Assembly (NCBI RefSeq): GCF_022965805.1
Contig: NC_133114.1
Location: forward strand, 3,060,761 to 3,124,760
DNA from: Primulina eburnea
Taxonomy: Eukaryota > Streptophyta > Magnoliopsida > Lamiales > Gesneriaceae
Length of the DNA stretch: 64,000 bases
Direction: 5' to 3'
This document shows, in pieces, positions 22,711-34,760 of the stretch (the stretch's first letter is position 1; the number at the start of each line of letters is the position of its first letter). The notes beneath the pieces are model-generated. The model was not told the DNA's origin and did no database searches. It saw nothing but the letters and a program-made list of their open reading frames with translations. Position numbers and translations under genes: made by a program.

Positions 22711-23491
22711 TGATAATAGAGTTATGAGAAGTTAATCAGAGAACAAACTTGTCTTACCATTAAGTCCAACAAACGAAAAAGAATGATAAAAGGCACACAC
22801 TGATAGATAAACTATTTAGAAAGTCTATGAGCATTGAACTCAAAGAATTAAAGGGATGCCTAAATTAATTTCATGACAATACATCTGAGGATGACAATGG
22901 GTCTAGATTGAAGTGATGCTCAATTTGAACTAGTTTTTATCATAAATTTACTTGTTAAAAATTAGCAGTGTCGAAAAAATACTATAAATATAATTATTTG
23001 ACGGGTCTAACTCGTCAGTTTCGGGTAAAGGTTTGGGTGAATATGAGTTTAGATTTAATAGGTTTTTCGAAATCGTATAGGTTTTTCGAAATCTAAACGG
23101 ACAGTGTCTCACTTCTCAGCAGTATATCAACTCAGTAAATGATCCAAAGAACAGATGACTATAATACTAATAAAATTATTAGTTTCATGTCACATGCAGA
23201 CATAAGGAATACAATGCATCACTTGCAAAAAGATGGAAAACCACAATGTACACCGGTGACGGAGTATGGTATATTAGATTAAACTCAATAAAGGAACAAG
23301 AATAATTAGTCCCCGTAAAAGAATTGTATCGCCGGTATTTATATTAATATGTCAAAAAGGGAAAAGGAAAAAAAAAGTCATCAAACAGTGGTAATTGTGT
23401 GTTTATGTATCATGTGATATTTATTCACAAAAAAATCAAGTAGTAGTCGTCGTCCTTGTCATCGTCTTAGTTGTAGTATTCATGGTCAGAT
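22711..23491. other. 3' flank of the bHLH gene
   Basis: No second gene is visible. The part next to 23492 (with AT-rich runs near 23360-23420) should hold the bHLH 3'UTR. Confidence 0.4.
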
Positions 23492-25357
23492 TTAGGATTG
23501 TGTTTTCGGGGAGGGAATCCTGAGATCGAGCCCCAAGTCCATTCCATTGTAGACAATTGGAGAGTACATCCATAGAGCATCAGAGCTCAAAAGCTGCATG
23601 ATATAACAACATTAATCAAGATTTGGAAATCAACAAGCAACTCAAGCTCCAAAAGATTTGAAACCACAAATAGTTCGATTTCATAAAATCTAGACGAGAA
23701 AATAATGGAGTAAATGACTAAAGTTGCATTGTTGCCACGGGAGTAATCTGAAATGTATGAACATGTGAATTGATTCGACTTGGTTCCGAAAAAGAAGGGT
23801 AATAAAGGGTTATTCTCTAACCAATTTGGTGGTGGAACCAAAGGAAAACTATCATGGTGTAATTTATTTTAAAGCGTGACTTTTGCACGTTCCCATCTTA
23901 ATCGATTTCTTTATTGGTCCTCCAGATTAAAAAACAGATTTCTTTCATGCTTAGATCACTCTAGATCTGCATGCCAAATTGTGCACGTCTCCCTAACTCG
24001 CTCATTTCCAGTATAAACGTTTCTTGAAAGAAAAGTAATGCCATAATGAACTCTATTCAAGAACAAATCTTACCTTAATCTGAAGTTGCAAAAATTTTAC
24101 ATATTGGACAGCCTCTTCAAGCATTGTGCTGATGTCAACCTATCCAAACAAAGGTTGATTATCCCTCGTCAGATTCCCCTTCCAAATTACTTGTAAAAAT
24201 TACAAGGGCAACCCATTTCAATGGAGTTTACCTTGGTTCCATTAGGGACAAGGCCCTGCAATATTCTCAATCTCTCATTTATTCTCTCTCTTCTTTTCTT
24301 CAAAATGGTGGAAAAAAATATCGTTACCAAAACATATGATTGGATTACGATCTAATATAATAATTACAATACTTCGAAGATAATTACCCTAGCATAGAGG
24401 CTCTGAGGATCAGTTGCTGAACCCCTACTGGCTCGTGTCTTTCCATTTGAATTGAGAATCCGACCACCCTTTGGAATTGAAGTTGAAGTCACCCCATGAG
24501 TATGCTCAAGCGAAGCAATCGACTCATCCTCTGAGCACCAGCTGCTAGTGCGCTGCTTGAAAGTTGCATTACTGATATCATCATTGTAGTTGTTTTCATA
24601 GTCAATGTTGTCTAGCTTCGGGAACTTCTTGAATTTCATGCTCCTGTTACTTTGATCCTGAATGGCATGAGGACAAATAAGAAACTATAATTTCGATCCC
24701 AATCAATCATCAAATAAAAATGTGACAAATACAGCTACTTTCTGTTCTTACTTCTCCAGGAAGTCGAGACCTTTTCTTACACATCTCTGGAGGGACACGG
24801 AATTCATCTTCTCCCAATGGTTCCCGCTCGGGTGTTTCATGCAACATTCCAAGCTGCAAGTTGTTGTTTTCAAGAACATCACCATGTACTCTCTCATTAG
24901 CCTTTAAACTGTCGTTACTGACCTCCCGGTGTAAGAAATCGTCCGATTCCATCGCATTGTTAGTAAGAAAACAAACTCGGGAGACATTGTTCTTAGCCTC
25001 CGTCATAGAATAATCCATGGTAACTAAATTGTTGTCGGACACAAAAAATTGTTGAGAGCCAAAGGAGTAGTAATTGTCATGACTTATAGAGGGAAAAAAG
25101 ATAGCAGCATCTTCGTTATAATTAGTAGTATTCCCTCTTGAAAAAGAATGTGTGATAACATTTTCGTGCGATGAGTACATCATACTTCCATCAACAGATT
25201 TGTCATTGGAGTCGGGAGCAGGCGAAACAAAACTACTAGGCATCTCATTTGGAAGCGAGCACTTACCAAGCAATAGGTCCACAAAATCGGCCTCCTCAGA
25301 GCAGAGTCCATTGAAGGAGCTCCATTGCCCTTCGGAAATTGTTCCAATGGTTTCCAT
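23492..25357 (-). CDS. RSL: bHLH transcription factor, RSL/RHD6-like subfamily VIIIc (5 exons)
   Basis: Minus-strand exons: 25357-24752, 24657-24388, 24297-24232, 24139-24074 and 23593-23492, all in phase 0, giving 369 aa. The Ser/Asn/Asp-rich N-terminus (residues 1-260) has no domain I know. The bHLH starts with 'DPQSLYARKRRERINERLRI' (basic region and helix 1), continues 'LQGLVPNGTKVDISTMLEEA' (loop and helix 2), then 'VQYVKFLQLQIKLLSSDALW' and 'MYSPIVYNGMDLGLDL'. This exact bHLH and its C-terminal tail are the hallmark of ROOT HAIR DEFECTIVE SIX-LIKE proteins. The 66-bp exons 3 and 4 splitting the bHLH are also characteristic. The family drives root-hair and other tip-growth programmes through E-box promoters. 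Which RSL class member it is cannot be settled here. Confidence 0.95.
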
Positions 25358-25463
25358 ATTCTGTTAAGAATTGGAAGTTGAACAGGAAGCTTTTTCTTTT
25401 TTTTTTTGGCTTTTATAACTGTTAAAGAGAAGATATTGGGGAGTATGGGGGAGAAGGGATGAC

Positions 25464-25472
25464 ATATTTATA
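25464..25472 (-). promoter_or_regulatory. Candidate TATA box of the bHLH gene
   Basis: TATAAATAT on the minus strand, about 107 bp upstream of the ATG, followed by a pyrimidine-rich leader. The location fits, but there is no other support. Confidence 0.5.
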
Positions 25473-25479
25473 CTGTTAT

Positions 25480-27190
25480 ATATGCTGATAAAATAATATT
25501 TATTGGCAAAAGTATAGAACATTTTAAAAATAACAAGAATACAAGCTTTGAGAATGGTGGAGGAAACAACAACAAATAATCTTAGAATCTGTAAGCTACG
25601 TGGAAACAGTTGAAAGTGCTATTTTTTTCCCAAAAGTATATTGAGATACGCGTGGAAAGAAAATTACAAGCATATAAAATTCTTTAAAAATTATTATTAC
25701 AGAATCCAATAGCTAGGCATCAGAATAATAAAGAACTAAGTCATAAATACTAATAACTAAATAAATATGCAAATCAGAATAAATTGCACGTATTAGCCAC
25801 ATAAGATGCTGACATAAATTAATATATAGCTCATATTTTACCAACCAACTACTTTATGAGAATATTAAGGTCCATGTAAAACTGCTAAAGCTAGCAAAAG
25901 ATTTCTCAACTCCCATTTTCTAGAAAACCAGAACCCATTCAGCTATAACCTAATAGAATGATTTAAAAATTGTAAGAATCTCATATTAGTTAATGAAGTA
26001 ACTTTTCCCAGTAATTCTGTAGATAAGTTAAACAATTAGAAACAGATTGGCATGAACTGTGAATATCATAACTTACAAAACTTTTAAGAGGAAAGGATGT
26101 CCAAAGTACAAATAATATATTATCCTAGAAAGCATAGGCCATAAATATACAGGAAAAAATGTAGTTTTCCACCATTTTCCTCTAAGGTTGATCTTTTCCT
26201 CTCAAAGAAAGGAAACCAGACAAGAATTTGCATTAACATGTTAACTTGTACAAACAAATTAATAGCAGGGAGATTTTCTTTATGCACAATGTAGTTTTCA
26301 CAAAGCGATATTAACAGGGGAATGCTAAACCCTAACCATGGACCCAACGTACATCATAATGACAAAATGCGTAGTTCCAACATTCTCACAAGCACCAGTG
26401 ATTCCTGGACTCTTGTATCTACAACTTTTGATCTAACTTTGAATAAAATCAGCTGAAAAATCGAAGGCATTTTCTTGTGTAAGATTATTAATTTATTACA
26501 AGTTCTTGTCCCCAAATTCAAGTCCCCATATAAAATTAGGTTCACCTGAACTTCCAATTCAAAACCCCATCCCACACCAATCCAACAACCAAATCAAGGA
26601 ATTAACAAAGTAAACTATTAACCATAAAAGGAGCTGATGACTTGTTCCTGTAATCACAGAACCATAAATTAATAACAACACAACTCTAATTTCGCGTCCG
26701 ATTGCATCGAGAAGTGAAAAAAAGGGGGAAATGGAACGAAGAGCGAATCGACCCTTTGGTGAATGTGAAAAATTCAGTTGGAGTAAGAAAAGTACCTTGT
26801 GTAGGGACAGCCCCCCAACATCCCGGCGATGTTTACGCTTTCAATCACGCGTTAAAACAACACGGAGATCTTCCCTGTAATAATATCAATTCTTAATTTA
26901 CTACTCCATGATTTTTATAATATGTCCAGTCAATTTCATTTGAAATTCGTAGGATTCGGCTATATCCAGCCTCAAATCAAGTCGTCATTCACCTAACTCA
27001 AAAATGTCCACACATGCACTCCATTTGTGTTCCAGTCGATCGAGTGCAAGTTCGATTCAATTCTAACACTTTTTCGAACGAACATGTTGCACATCACGGA
27101 TTTATATATTTACAGCTCAAAGTTAACCAGTGTACTTAATGATAATGATTGCAAGTTCATATATGGTGCTAAAAAGTCTAAATATAAATA
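25480..27190. other. Upstream region of the bHLH gene, no gene recognised
   Basis: Open stretches near 26120-26575 (minus) and 26702-26896 (plus) resemble no family and lack coding character. The region probably contains distal promoter sequence. Confidence 0.4.
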
Positions 27191-27195
27191 GATTT

Positions 27196-27368
27196 GGCAA
27201 AAATTCATGTGATGTGGTTTCACGGGTCGTATTTTATGAGACAAATCTCTTATTTGGGTCATCCATAAAAAGCTATTAATTTTTATGCTAATAGTATTAC
27301 TTTTTATTGTGAATATCGGTAGGGTTGACCCGTCTCACAGATAAAGATTCGTGAGACCGTCTCACGAT
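27196..27368 (+). mobile_element. 'GAGAC' palindromic MITE, copy 8
   Basis: Plus-strand copy with left flank AATAGATTT repeated exactly after the right end (9 bp; the right end is trimmed to ...GTCTCACGATTC). Confidence 0.9.
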
Positions 27369-27369
27369 T

Positions 27370-28101
27370 CAATAGATTTAGATCATTACCAAAATAAAAC
27401 ATTCAATAGGTATAAATCGTTATTTCATCTAGACTTAAATGATTAGAGTCGTACATTGTTCTTTTATCTAATCGTTTTATCATATAATGGATTTAAACAG
27501 TTACCAAAATAAAACATTTTTTCGAACAAATATGTTGCACAACACAGATTTGCATGTTAGATTACTAGTGTGATTAGTAGGATCTGAAAGTTATCCGATA
27601 TACATTTAATAATAACGATTGCATGTTCATATGTCATGAAAAAAGTTTATATATAAATATATTTAGATAAAACTACAAAAATAAAACACTCAATAGGTAT
27701 AAATCATTATTTCATCGATATTTAGATTATACATTATATAAATGTTTAGAGTCGTACAATATTTTTTTATTTTATTTGATCGTTTTATCATATATTTCAT
27801 CATATTATATTATGCATCTTTCGTAATATAATATAACGAACCAAACAGTTTCTTACATATGTGTATCTATTCCTACACTCTTGGAGGATCAAAATATTTA
27901 CAAAAATGGGATGAAAATCAAAATGGTAACATTTTGATGATAAAATTACATTTTTGTGCACATGCCAACTAGGGTAAATATTTTTTTCATGGATGTATTT
28001 TTTTTTTTACTTTTCTATAGTATAACTTTTTTATTGAAAAATTCATAATCATAATAAAACAACATAAAAACCCAACACATATTTAGATAAATAAAATGCA
28101 T

Positions 28102-28176
<75 letters not shown>

Positions 28177-29600
28177 TACATAAATTATTGTTACAAGCCA
28201 AGAATCTTATCATAATCTTTAACTGCAAATAAAGAGACGATAATAGTATTTTTGTAATTAATAGGATGATCTCTATTAATCAGAAGTGAATTAATTTCAT
28301 GCTCCGCATATGTAATACATTATTTAATTTAATTAAAAAATAGAATCTTATTAGTTTGAAAACTAATCGAGTTTCTCAGCTCGATCTCTAGCTCAAAAAT
28401 TTTAATACAAATCGGAGCTTGAATTAAAAAAAATTAGAATCTAGATTCTTCTATTCAGTTACGATCTTAATTCAACTTAATTTTCAATAATTATTAGATA
28501 AGGTGAAATTATTTATTCTTATTATTGCTAATTAATTATCGGCGCTCACTTTACCATTTTATCTACCTGATTGTCTCTATTATTTTATGATTCATGACTT
28601 CGCACAAATATGAATCATTTACGCCCTTTTAGTTCTTGTCTACTTTTTTTAATTTCTTATGTATGAGTAAGTCTTTTTATGAGAGATAATGTCATGAATT
28701 TATATAGGTTATATGGATTGAATGGATCCATATTTTCAATGAAAAGTAATATATTTTTATAGGTCAGGTCGGTCTTGAAATTTATATCACAAAATTATCT
28801 TGTAAGGTATGTGATGTATTTTGTTTAATAGCAAAATAAGTAAGATCGTATGAAACTGTAAATATGTGTTTATCAAAATTAAGTGTTATGTGAAATGTTA
28901 CAACATTTCAGACAACATACAGCGGAATATATAAGTTTGTAACAAAAATTAACTTTAAGTAAATACGATGGAACATAATAAACTTTGCACAAGTATAAAT
29001 ACTTGCGCGGTGTCTTATGGCAAAAATAATCACTAGAAAACCAACAAGTTTACACAAAAACTATCACTAGTGATTTTAATCAAAAATCAATTTCCTCAAC
29101 ACGTTGAGAAAATCAAAAGCTCCATAAAACAAAGAACCACATTAAAACAGTATATAAAGAAGTAAAACACGATACCAAAACTGGAGCAACAGAAACAAAT
29201 TTTCATCAAACTCCTTCACAGTTGTTGTCTGCAGATGTCTCCAACAATCACGACAACACATGGATTCAGCACTTTTCGATTAGCAGCAACCTTGTAGATT
29301 GTTTTCTTTAAAGTTTATGGCGTGCAAATGTACAATAGTATATATGTGCTTCTGCGTAAATCATCAAGCTTTTGCATGAGATAAATCTTCTTACTTATAG
29401 CCCTAGAGTTTATCAACAAAGAAACCTACACGATATGAAAAGCAAGAGTTTTATTATAAACAAACTCTATTTAAACAAAGATATCATATCAAAAAAAATC
29501 TTATCATAATTATCACATTATCTAGAAAGATAAATCTATATTTAAATATTCAAAATCATATCAACAAAGAAAAATTAATCTTGAGAAATAAATTTAATAC
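27370..29600. other. Intergenic, AT-rich, no gene recognised
   Basis: Two diverged segments, 27365-27460 and 27650-27770, share words such as AAACATTCAATAGGTATAAA and AGAGTCGTACA, suggesting an old local duplication. No protein-coding signal is seen. Confidence 0.4.
28103..28175. repeat. (TAA)24 microsatellite
   Basis: 73 bp of perfect TAA units, long enough to be a likely polymorphic marker. Confidence 0.97.
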
Positions 29601-29606
29601 AAAAAT

Positions 29607-29789
29607 GGCAACAACTTGTGTGAGACGGTCTCACGGGTATTATTTGTGAGACGGATCTTTTATTTGGGTCACCCATAAAAAAATATCACTTTTTATACTA
29701 AGAGTATTACTTTTTATTGTGAATATTGGTAGGGTTGACCCGTCTCACATATTATAATCCGTGAGACGGCCTCACATGAGACTCACTCT
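29607..29789 (+). mobile_element. 'GAGAC' palindromic MITE, copy 9
   Basis: Full-length plus-strand copy with both terminal palindromes nearly intact. TACAAAAAT precedes it and recurs exactly after it, a 9-bp target duplication. First of the 29.6-31.8-kb cluster. Confidence 0.93.
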
Positions 29790-30289
29790 ACAAAAATTAT
29801 ATTTACCTTCAAATCTCATATGAGATTTTATGCCTATTTATTATGCCTGTATTGAGTCTTCCATTATAATTTTGATAAACACATCTCATATAGTATAAGA
29901 ATATTATAATATTATCTCGTCATTTATTTGTGTTAAATCGTGTAATATAATATATTCTTTAATTATAATTATTTAAATTGGAGTACCTCATAATCAAGTT
30001 TTTTGGCCTATGCACGATCATCGTCAATAAATTAAACTTTGAGAAATTTATTTGGGAAAAAAAAACCCATGCATAATGCACTGATAAAATAAATTGGAAT
30101 CTTAATAAAAATCAATTTTTAATGGCATATGTAAATAAGAAAATCAGATTTAAATAATTGGTTTGATGGGCATAAAGAATATATATGTATGTCGACCGCC
30201 CTGCACGTTTGGGTTAACTAATAATAATTTGGTCTTCAAATCAGATTTCTGAATAGATGCTCGTAAGTCTATATGATCTCACGTATTTG

Positions 30290-30430
30290 TATATGTTACA
30301 CGGGTCGATTCGAGCTATAATTATCATGAAAAATAATATTTTTGATATAAAAAATAATATTTTTCATGAATTGTGTCGGATCGGAGAATCGTATCAGAAA
30401 ATTAATCTGTGATACACTCTCACAAGAATA
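30290..30430 (+). mobile_element. 'GAGAC' MITE, copy 10 (very diverged)
   Basis: It is recognised by ACACGGGTCGATTCGAG, paired ATGAAAAATAATATTTTT / AAAATAATATTTTTCATGAA words and a terminal GATACACTCTCACAAGA. This is probably an old subfamily. Confidence 0.5.
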
Positions 30431-30437
30431 TTTGGTT

Positions 30438-30599
30438 GGCAAAAACTTGTGTGAGACGGTCTCACATATTGTATTTTGTGAGATGAATATCTTATTTGGT
30501 TCATTCATGAAAAAGTATTACTTTTTATTGTGAATATCGGTAGGGTTGGTCCGTCTCACAAATAAAGATTCGTGAGATCGTATCACAAGAGACCTACTG
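30438..30599 (+). mobile_element. 'GAGAC' palindromic MITE, copy 11
   Basis: Plus-strand copy with an internal deletion of one AAAAGTATTACTTTTT-type unit. It starts within 10 bp of the end of copy 10. Confidence 0.85.
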
Positions 30600-30907
30600 T
30601 TATCAATTTAGACCCCAAATCATCCTTATTGTTTTTTCATTAATGAAAAATATTATTTTTATTGTATTTATATCTAAATTGGTAGATAATAACACAGAAA
30701 TCGTGCACACCTCGTGCTTCATCAATTAGAAAATTAATGATTAATAATTTATGTTTCATTATAATTTGGTGTAAGTGGGAACTAAATCTAAAGGGATTAA
30801 TTAAATTATTAGTGTTGCTAATATGGCTATGAAGATAATTAAAGTAAAATTCGACAAAGTAAAGATTCTTCAGAAGTACAACTCGAGATAAATTATTATT
30901 TTTAAGT

Positions 30908-31085
30908 AAAAACTGTGAGACGGTCTCACGAGTTGTATTTTGTGAAACAAATATCTTATTTGGGTCATTCATAAAATAATATTATTTTTAAGATAAGAAT
31001 ATTACTTTTTATTTTAAATATCAGGAGGGTGGACATGTCTCACAGATAAAGATTTGTGAGATCGTATTACAATAGACATATTCTT
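30908..31085 (+). mobile_element. 'GAGAC' palindromic MITE, copy 12
   Basis: Plus-strand copy with left palindrome GTGAGACGGTCTCAC intact and right palindrome eroded to GTGAGATCGTATTAC. Confidence 0.85.
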
Positions 31086-31120
31086 AATTTTAATAAAACT
31101 AATAGTCATTTTTAATTAAC

Positions 31121-31286
31121 ACAAAAAGTCTTGTGAGATCGTCTCACCAGTCAATATTTTGAAACGGATCTCTTATCTGATCTGACTTATGAAAAGTATC
31201 AAAATATTATTATTTTTTCAAAATGGACCAAGTCAACTCGTTTAACAGATATAAATCAGTGAGATTGTCTCATATGAGACATACTA
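31121..31286 (+). mobile_element. 'GAGAC' MITE, copy 13 (diverged subfamily)
   Basis: Plus-strand copy with 'TGATCTGACTTATGAAAAGTA' type core words (also seen in copy 16) in place of the usual GGGTCATCCATGAAAAAGTA, so copies 13 and 16 form a second subfamily. Confidence 0.6.
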
Positions 31287-31322
31287 ATTTATTAATTACA
31301 TGTTTTTGTCTAACTAAATGAT

Positions 31323-31505
31323 GGCAAAAACTTGTGTGAGACGGTCTCACGGGTCGTATTTTGTGAGACGGATCTTTATTTGGATAATCCATGAAAAAGT
31401 ATTACTTTTTATGCTAAGAGTATTACTTTTTATTGTGAATATGGGTAGGGTTGACCCGTCTCACAGATTGTGATCCGTGAGACGGTCTCACATGAGACCT
31501 ACTCC
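31323..31505 (+). mobile_element. 'GAGAC' palindromic MITE, copy 14 (reference copy)
   Basis: Best-preserved copy. It starts GGCAAAAACTTGTGTGAGAC and ends GTCTCACATGAGACCTACTC. The 8-bp word TAAATGAT lies on both sides. Architecture: terminal palindrome GTGAGACGGTCTCAC, inner half TTGTGAGACGGATC, central palindrome AAAAAGTATTACTTTTT with a partial second copy, inner partner GACCCGTCTCACAGAT, and a second terminal palindrome. The outer 34 bases form an imperfect inverted repeat. It carries no coding capacity and no A-tail. The 8-10-bp duplications fit a Mutator-like or hAT-like MITE better than a SINE, but the transposase family is unassigned. Confidence 0.93.
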
Positions 31506-31656
31506 TAAATGATATATCAATAATATATATTTAAGATATAAAATTTGTTAACTTTAAGTGATTTCTAATTTCATATAAGATTATATATACATTGTCACAT
31601 TGAATTCCAATGTCATGTAAAATTATCGATGAATTTTTTTTTATTGTACGTTCCAC

Positions 31657-31803
31657 CAAGTGAGAAAGATCTCTTATTTTGGTCATCCATTAAAAATATT
31701 ATTTTTTATGTTAAGATTATTATTTTTTATTTTGAATATCAGTAGGATTGACCCGTCTAATAGATAAAAATTCGTAAGACCGTCTTACAAGAGGCCTACT
31801 CTT
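31657..31803 (+). mobile_element. 'GAGAC' MITE, copy 15 (5'-truncated)
   Basis: It begins at the inner GTGAGAAAGATCTCTTAT block and lacks the left terminal palindrome. Last member of the cluster. Confidence 0.8.
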
Positions 31804-32196
31804 ACAATTAAATAATAATCATTATGGTAGTCGTATATGAATGCAAGAACTCATGATCAATTTAAAATCTAATTTTCGGGTCACTATCATTTGGAATTTA
31901 ATACTGAACATTTTAAAAATTGCAAGACCAAATAAAAAATAATAATAATCATTTTCATTTAGTTGTAATTTAAGAGTGGTGATTAAATTAATGATATCGG
32001 AATTTTTATATCGAACAATTTAAAAAAATTATTTAATGATCATGGGATCTGTACCTTTTCAGAAACCAAGGAGCCAAATATATGATGCCAGAATATTTTT
32101 TTCAGGTTTTTTTAAAGTGTTTTTATAAATATATAAATCAGTCATGGTATATTTAGAAAACATATAATTTATTTTTAAAATCGAAAACGTACTCTT

Positions 32197-34760
32197 TTGT
32201 TAATATCGAAATAGAGTTTAAGGTGAGTGAATAAATTTTTTTTAAAAAAAATATTTTGAAAAATTGGAGCTAGCTTTAATTAACTTTTAAAATCCTTTCT
32301 TGAAAGTTAGACTCTACTGGACTATTAAAATAAATTTTAAGTGTGAATAAATAATCATATTAGACTAGTGATATTATATATATGCAATGCAAGCAATCAA
32401 TCGACATATGGGCAAGATAAATAAAGATAAAGACCCAAGTAAGTGCATAATTTAAATGAACAACATGTTCGGAGATAACAGCTCATACGTCATCCATTCT
32501 CTCTTTTAGGAATGAATTGATTAAAAGATTTTGAATTATATAACTATTGTACAAACACACTTCGATTATGATTTATCAATATCTAAATCGAAACTCTTAG
32601 TGATATCTCAACACAACAAATTCTGACTTTTTAAGAATTCTCAATTCACCAAAAACAACAAACTTTCCAACATGTAGCTTTGAATGACTAGAGTTGGTAT
32701 GGTAACACAAGTTGATCATTAATGATCTGATATGAAAAATAGGCGTGTGCTAGGTGAATAGCATGATATATGAGTAATAATTATGCTCCAGATCTCGTGA
32801 TCTCGTATATTGCAGATTGTGAATGTTTGAAAATTGTTGGTATTCTTCTGTAGTTTGAAGTTCTGAATCTGTATATTTATACCAAAAGTTCTCCAACGTT
32901 CGGAAAACTTTTCAACGATCAATTGTATTATCTATCGACAGATTGATTTCATCAACTTCTCTTCATCGTACACTGAAGTAAATGCTCATTTCATGCTTTT
33001 TTACTTTTTACAACTTCGGCTCTTTTAATTTCGGAGAGTGCATTACAGGATTATAGGTGACTGCTATAGCACTTATGTTTCCACATATGACTAGGGATTC
33101 AATGGCTCGAACATCATAGTATCTAAGTTGCTGAATCCATATTAGTTGTGCACAACAACTTCCTATGGCATGTCATCGGCAGACTCAGGCTCGACTTCTG
33201 TAGCTTTTGGTTCAACATTTTCCATCAGACATTGGATCTTTCATCGCTCTCACTTGATGAAGTTTCTGAGCACAAGGGGTCTGAGTCTTAATCTGCCCAC
33301 TTGCTTTCGTTATCCTCTGCAACAAGAACTTTCTAGTCATTTTCTACTTGATTGATCTCTTATCATCTCTGGAATTCCTCTTCTCATATGGCTTTTTTCA
33401 TCTTTTTTGGAATGTTACAATTTGCAATAAAATTACCATTCATTCCATAGTTAAAACAAGCTTGATTATTATTTGTTTGATCATTTTTACGATAAGAATT
33501 AAATTTGGATTAATTCTTTATTACAAATTTTCTAAATTTATTAATTAACAAAGACACGGTCTCATTAATTATCTGATCAACAGATTTTATGCTAGAAGAT
33601 TCTTCTCCGATTATTGGAGTCAGATTTGTGGCTGCTTGAGCTTTTGTGGGTTCAGAAGTGGAAGGTTCCTCTTTTGTCCAGATTTCCGACTCGAAATCAT
33701 GTGCTTTCCAGTCTGTAAATAGATCACGCATCTCGAGTTTGTTGAGATCCTTGCACTCTCACATTACCATCGTCTTTACATTTCATTCTCTGAGTCATGC
33801 TCTCATTACCTTCAATACAAGTTCATAGTTAGAGTATTCTTTTCCAAATAAAGCAAGTTCAATTACAATACTACTAAACTGTTCATCAAACTCATCTAAG
33901 GTTTTGACGGGATTTATCGTTGCATTGTAAAATTTTTGAATGGTCACGATCAGTTTGTTCTCCTTTTTTTAATATTTTTCTCGCAATGTAAGGTCAGCTT
34001 TTCTCATATCTCTTTGACGGTAGAGCAAGTCTTGATCTTACTAAACATGTTCTTGTCAAGGGTCTTATAGAGGATATATTTGGCCAAATTGGACAATTTT
34101 TTTTTTTTATTTTATCCTCAGCGGTCTATTCTGACCGATACTTTTCTACAAGTTGTAGTACACCTTCTAAGATGGCCATTATTGTATTGGTTTGAGAATC
34201 TTCATCAGACTGTCAATGATGACATACCACATGTCATCATCTTATATGGCTAGATGTACATTCATGTATATTTTCTAATCATTACAGTCTTCTTTTGAAA
34301 ACATAAAAATTTTGTTAAATATTGTCATTTGAATATATTAATATCACATTTCAAGTAAAATTCTCTCCGATATCACTTGTTGTTATCGAAATAGAGTTTA
34401 GAGGGGGGAGGTTAATACATTCTTTTAAAATATTTTGCAAAACTTAAGTTGGCTAATAGTTATTAGTTATTAAAACATTTTCTTTAATTGCTAGAATTAA
34501 CTGGATCACTAAAATGAATTTAATTGCGGAAACGGTTCGGCTATACTAGTGATATAATATATATTCAACGCAAACAATCAATCAACACAACGGCTAGATA
34601 AATAGAGATAAAGACTGAAGTAAATGTGTAATTTAAATGGACAAGATATTACGGATGTTCGGAGATAACAACTTCTACGTCATCCCTTCTTCTACTTAGG
34701 AAGAAATTCACTAAAAAAAACTTTGATTGATAAAAACCTTATACACATTATACAAATCTA
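32197..34760 (-). mobile_element. Degraded Ty1/copia-type element with two LTR-like direct repeats
   Basis: Two similar blocks, 32197 to about 32570 and 34379 to about 34755, are in direct orientation (shared words: TATCGAAATAGAGTTTA, AGACTAGTGATATTATATAT / ATACTAGTGATATAATATAT, TTCGGAGATAACA). On the minus strand the right block ends just before TGATATCGGAGA, a corrupted copy of the Met-tRNA primer site TGGTATCAGAGC. Gag-type remnants follow. The gap between the blocks is only about 1.8 kb and contains no reverse transcriptase, so pol is deleted. Confidence 0.7.
33350..34270 (-). pseudogene. Copia gag (UBN2-type) remnant with zinc knuckle
   Basis: The minus-strand translation, broken by stops and frameshifts, contains 'MFSKIKTCSTVKEIWEKLTL', 'TLDEFDEQFSSIVIELALFG', 'DLNKLEMRDLFTDWKAHDFE' and 'CFNYGMNGNFIANC'. 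These are the copia gag UBN2 blocks and a CCHC knuckle whose second Cys has become Tyr and whose His has become Asn. The gene is dead. Confidence 0.8.

Noticed and set aside
26120..26896. Open frames of 64-75 codons upstream of the bHLH gene
   Set aside because: They are short, of non-coding composition and match no family; more likely promoter-side DNA.
31323..31505. Calling the 'GAGAC' element a SINE
   Set aside because: It has terminal inverted repeats, no A-rich tail and no pol III boxes; 8-10-bp duplications fit a DNA transposon better.
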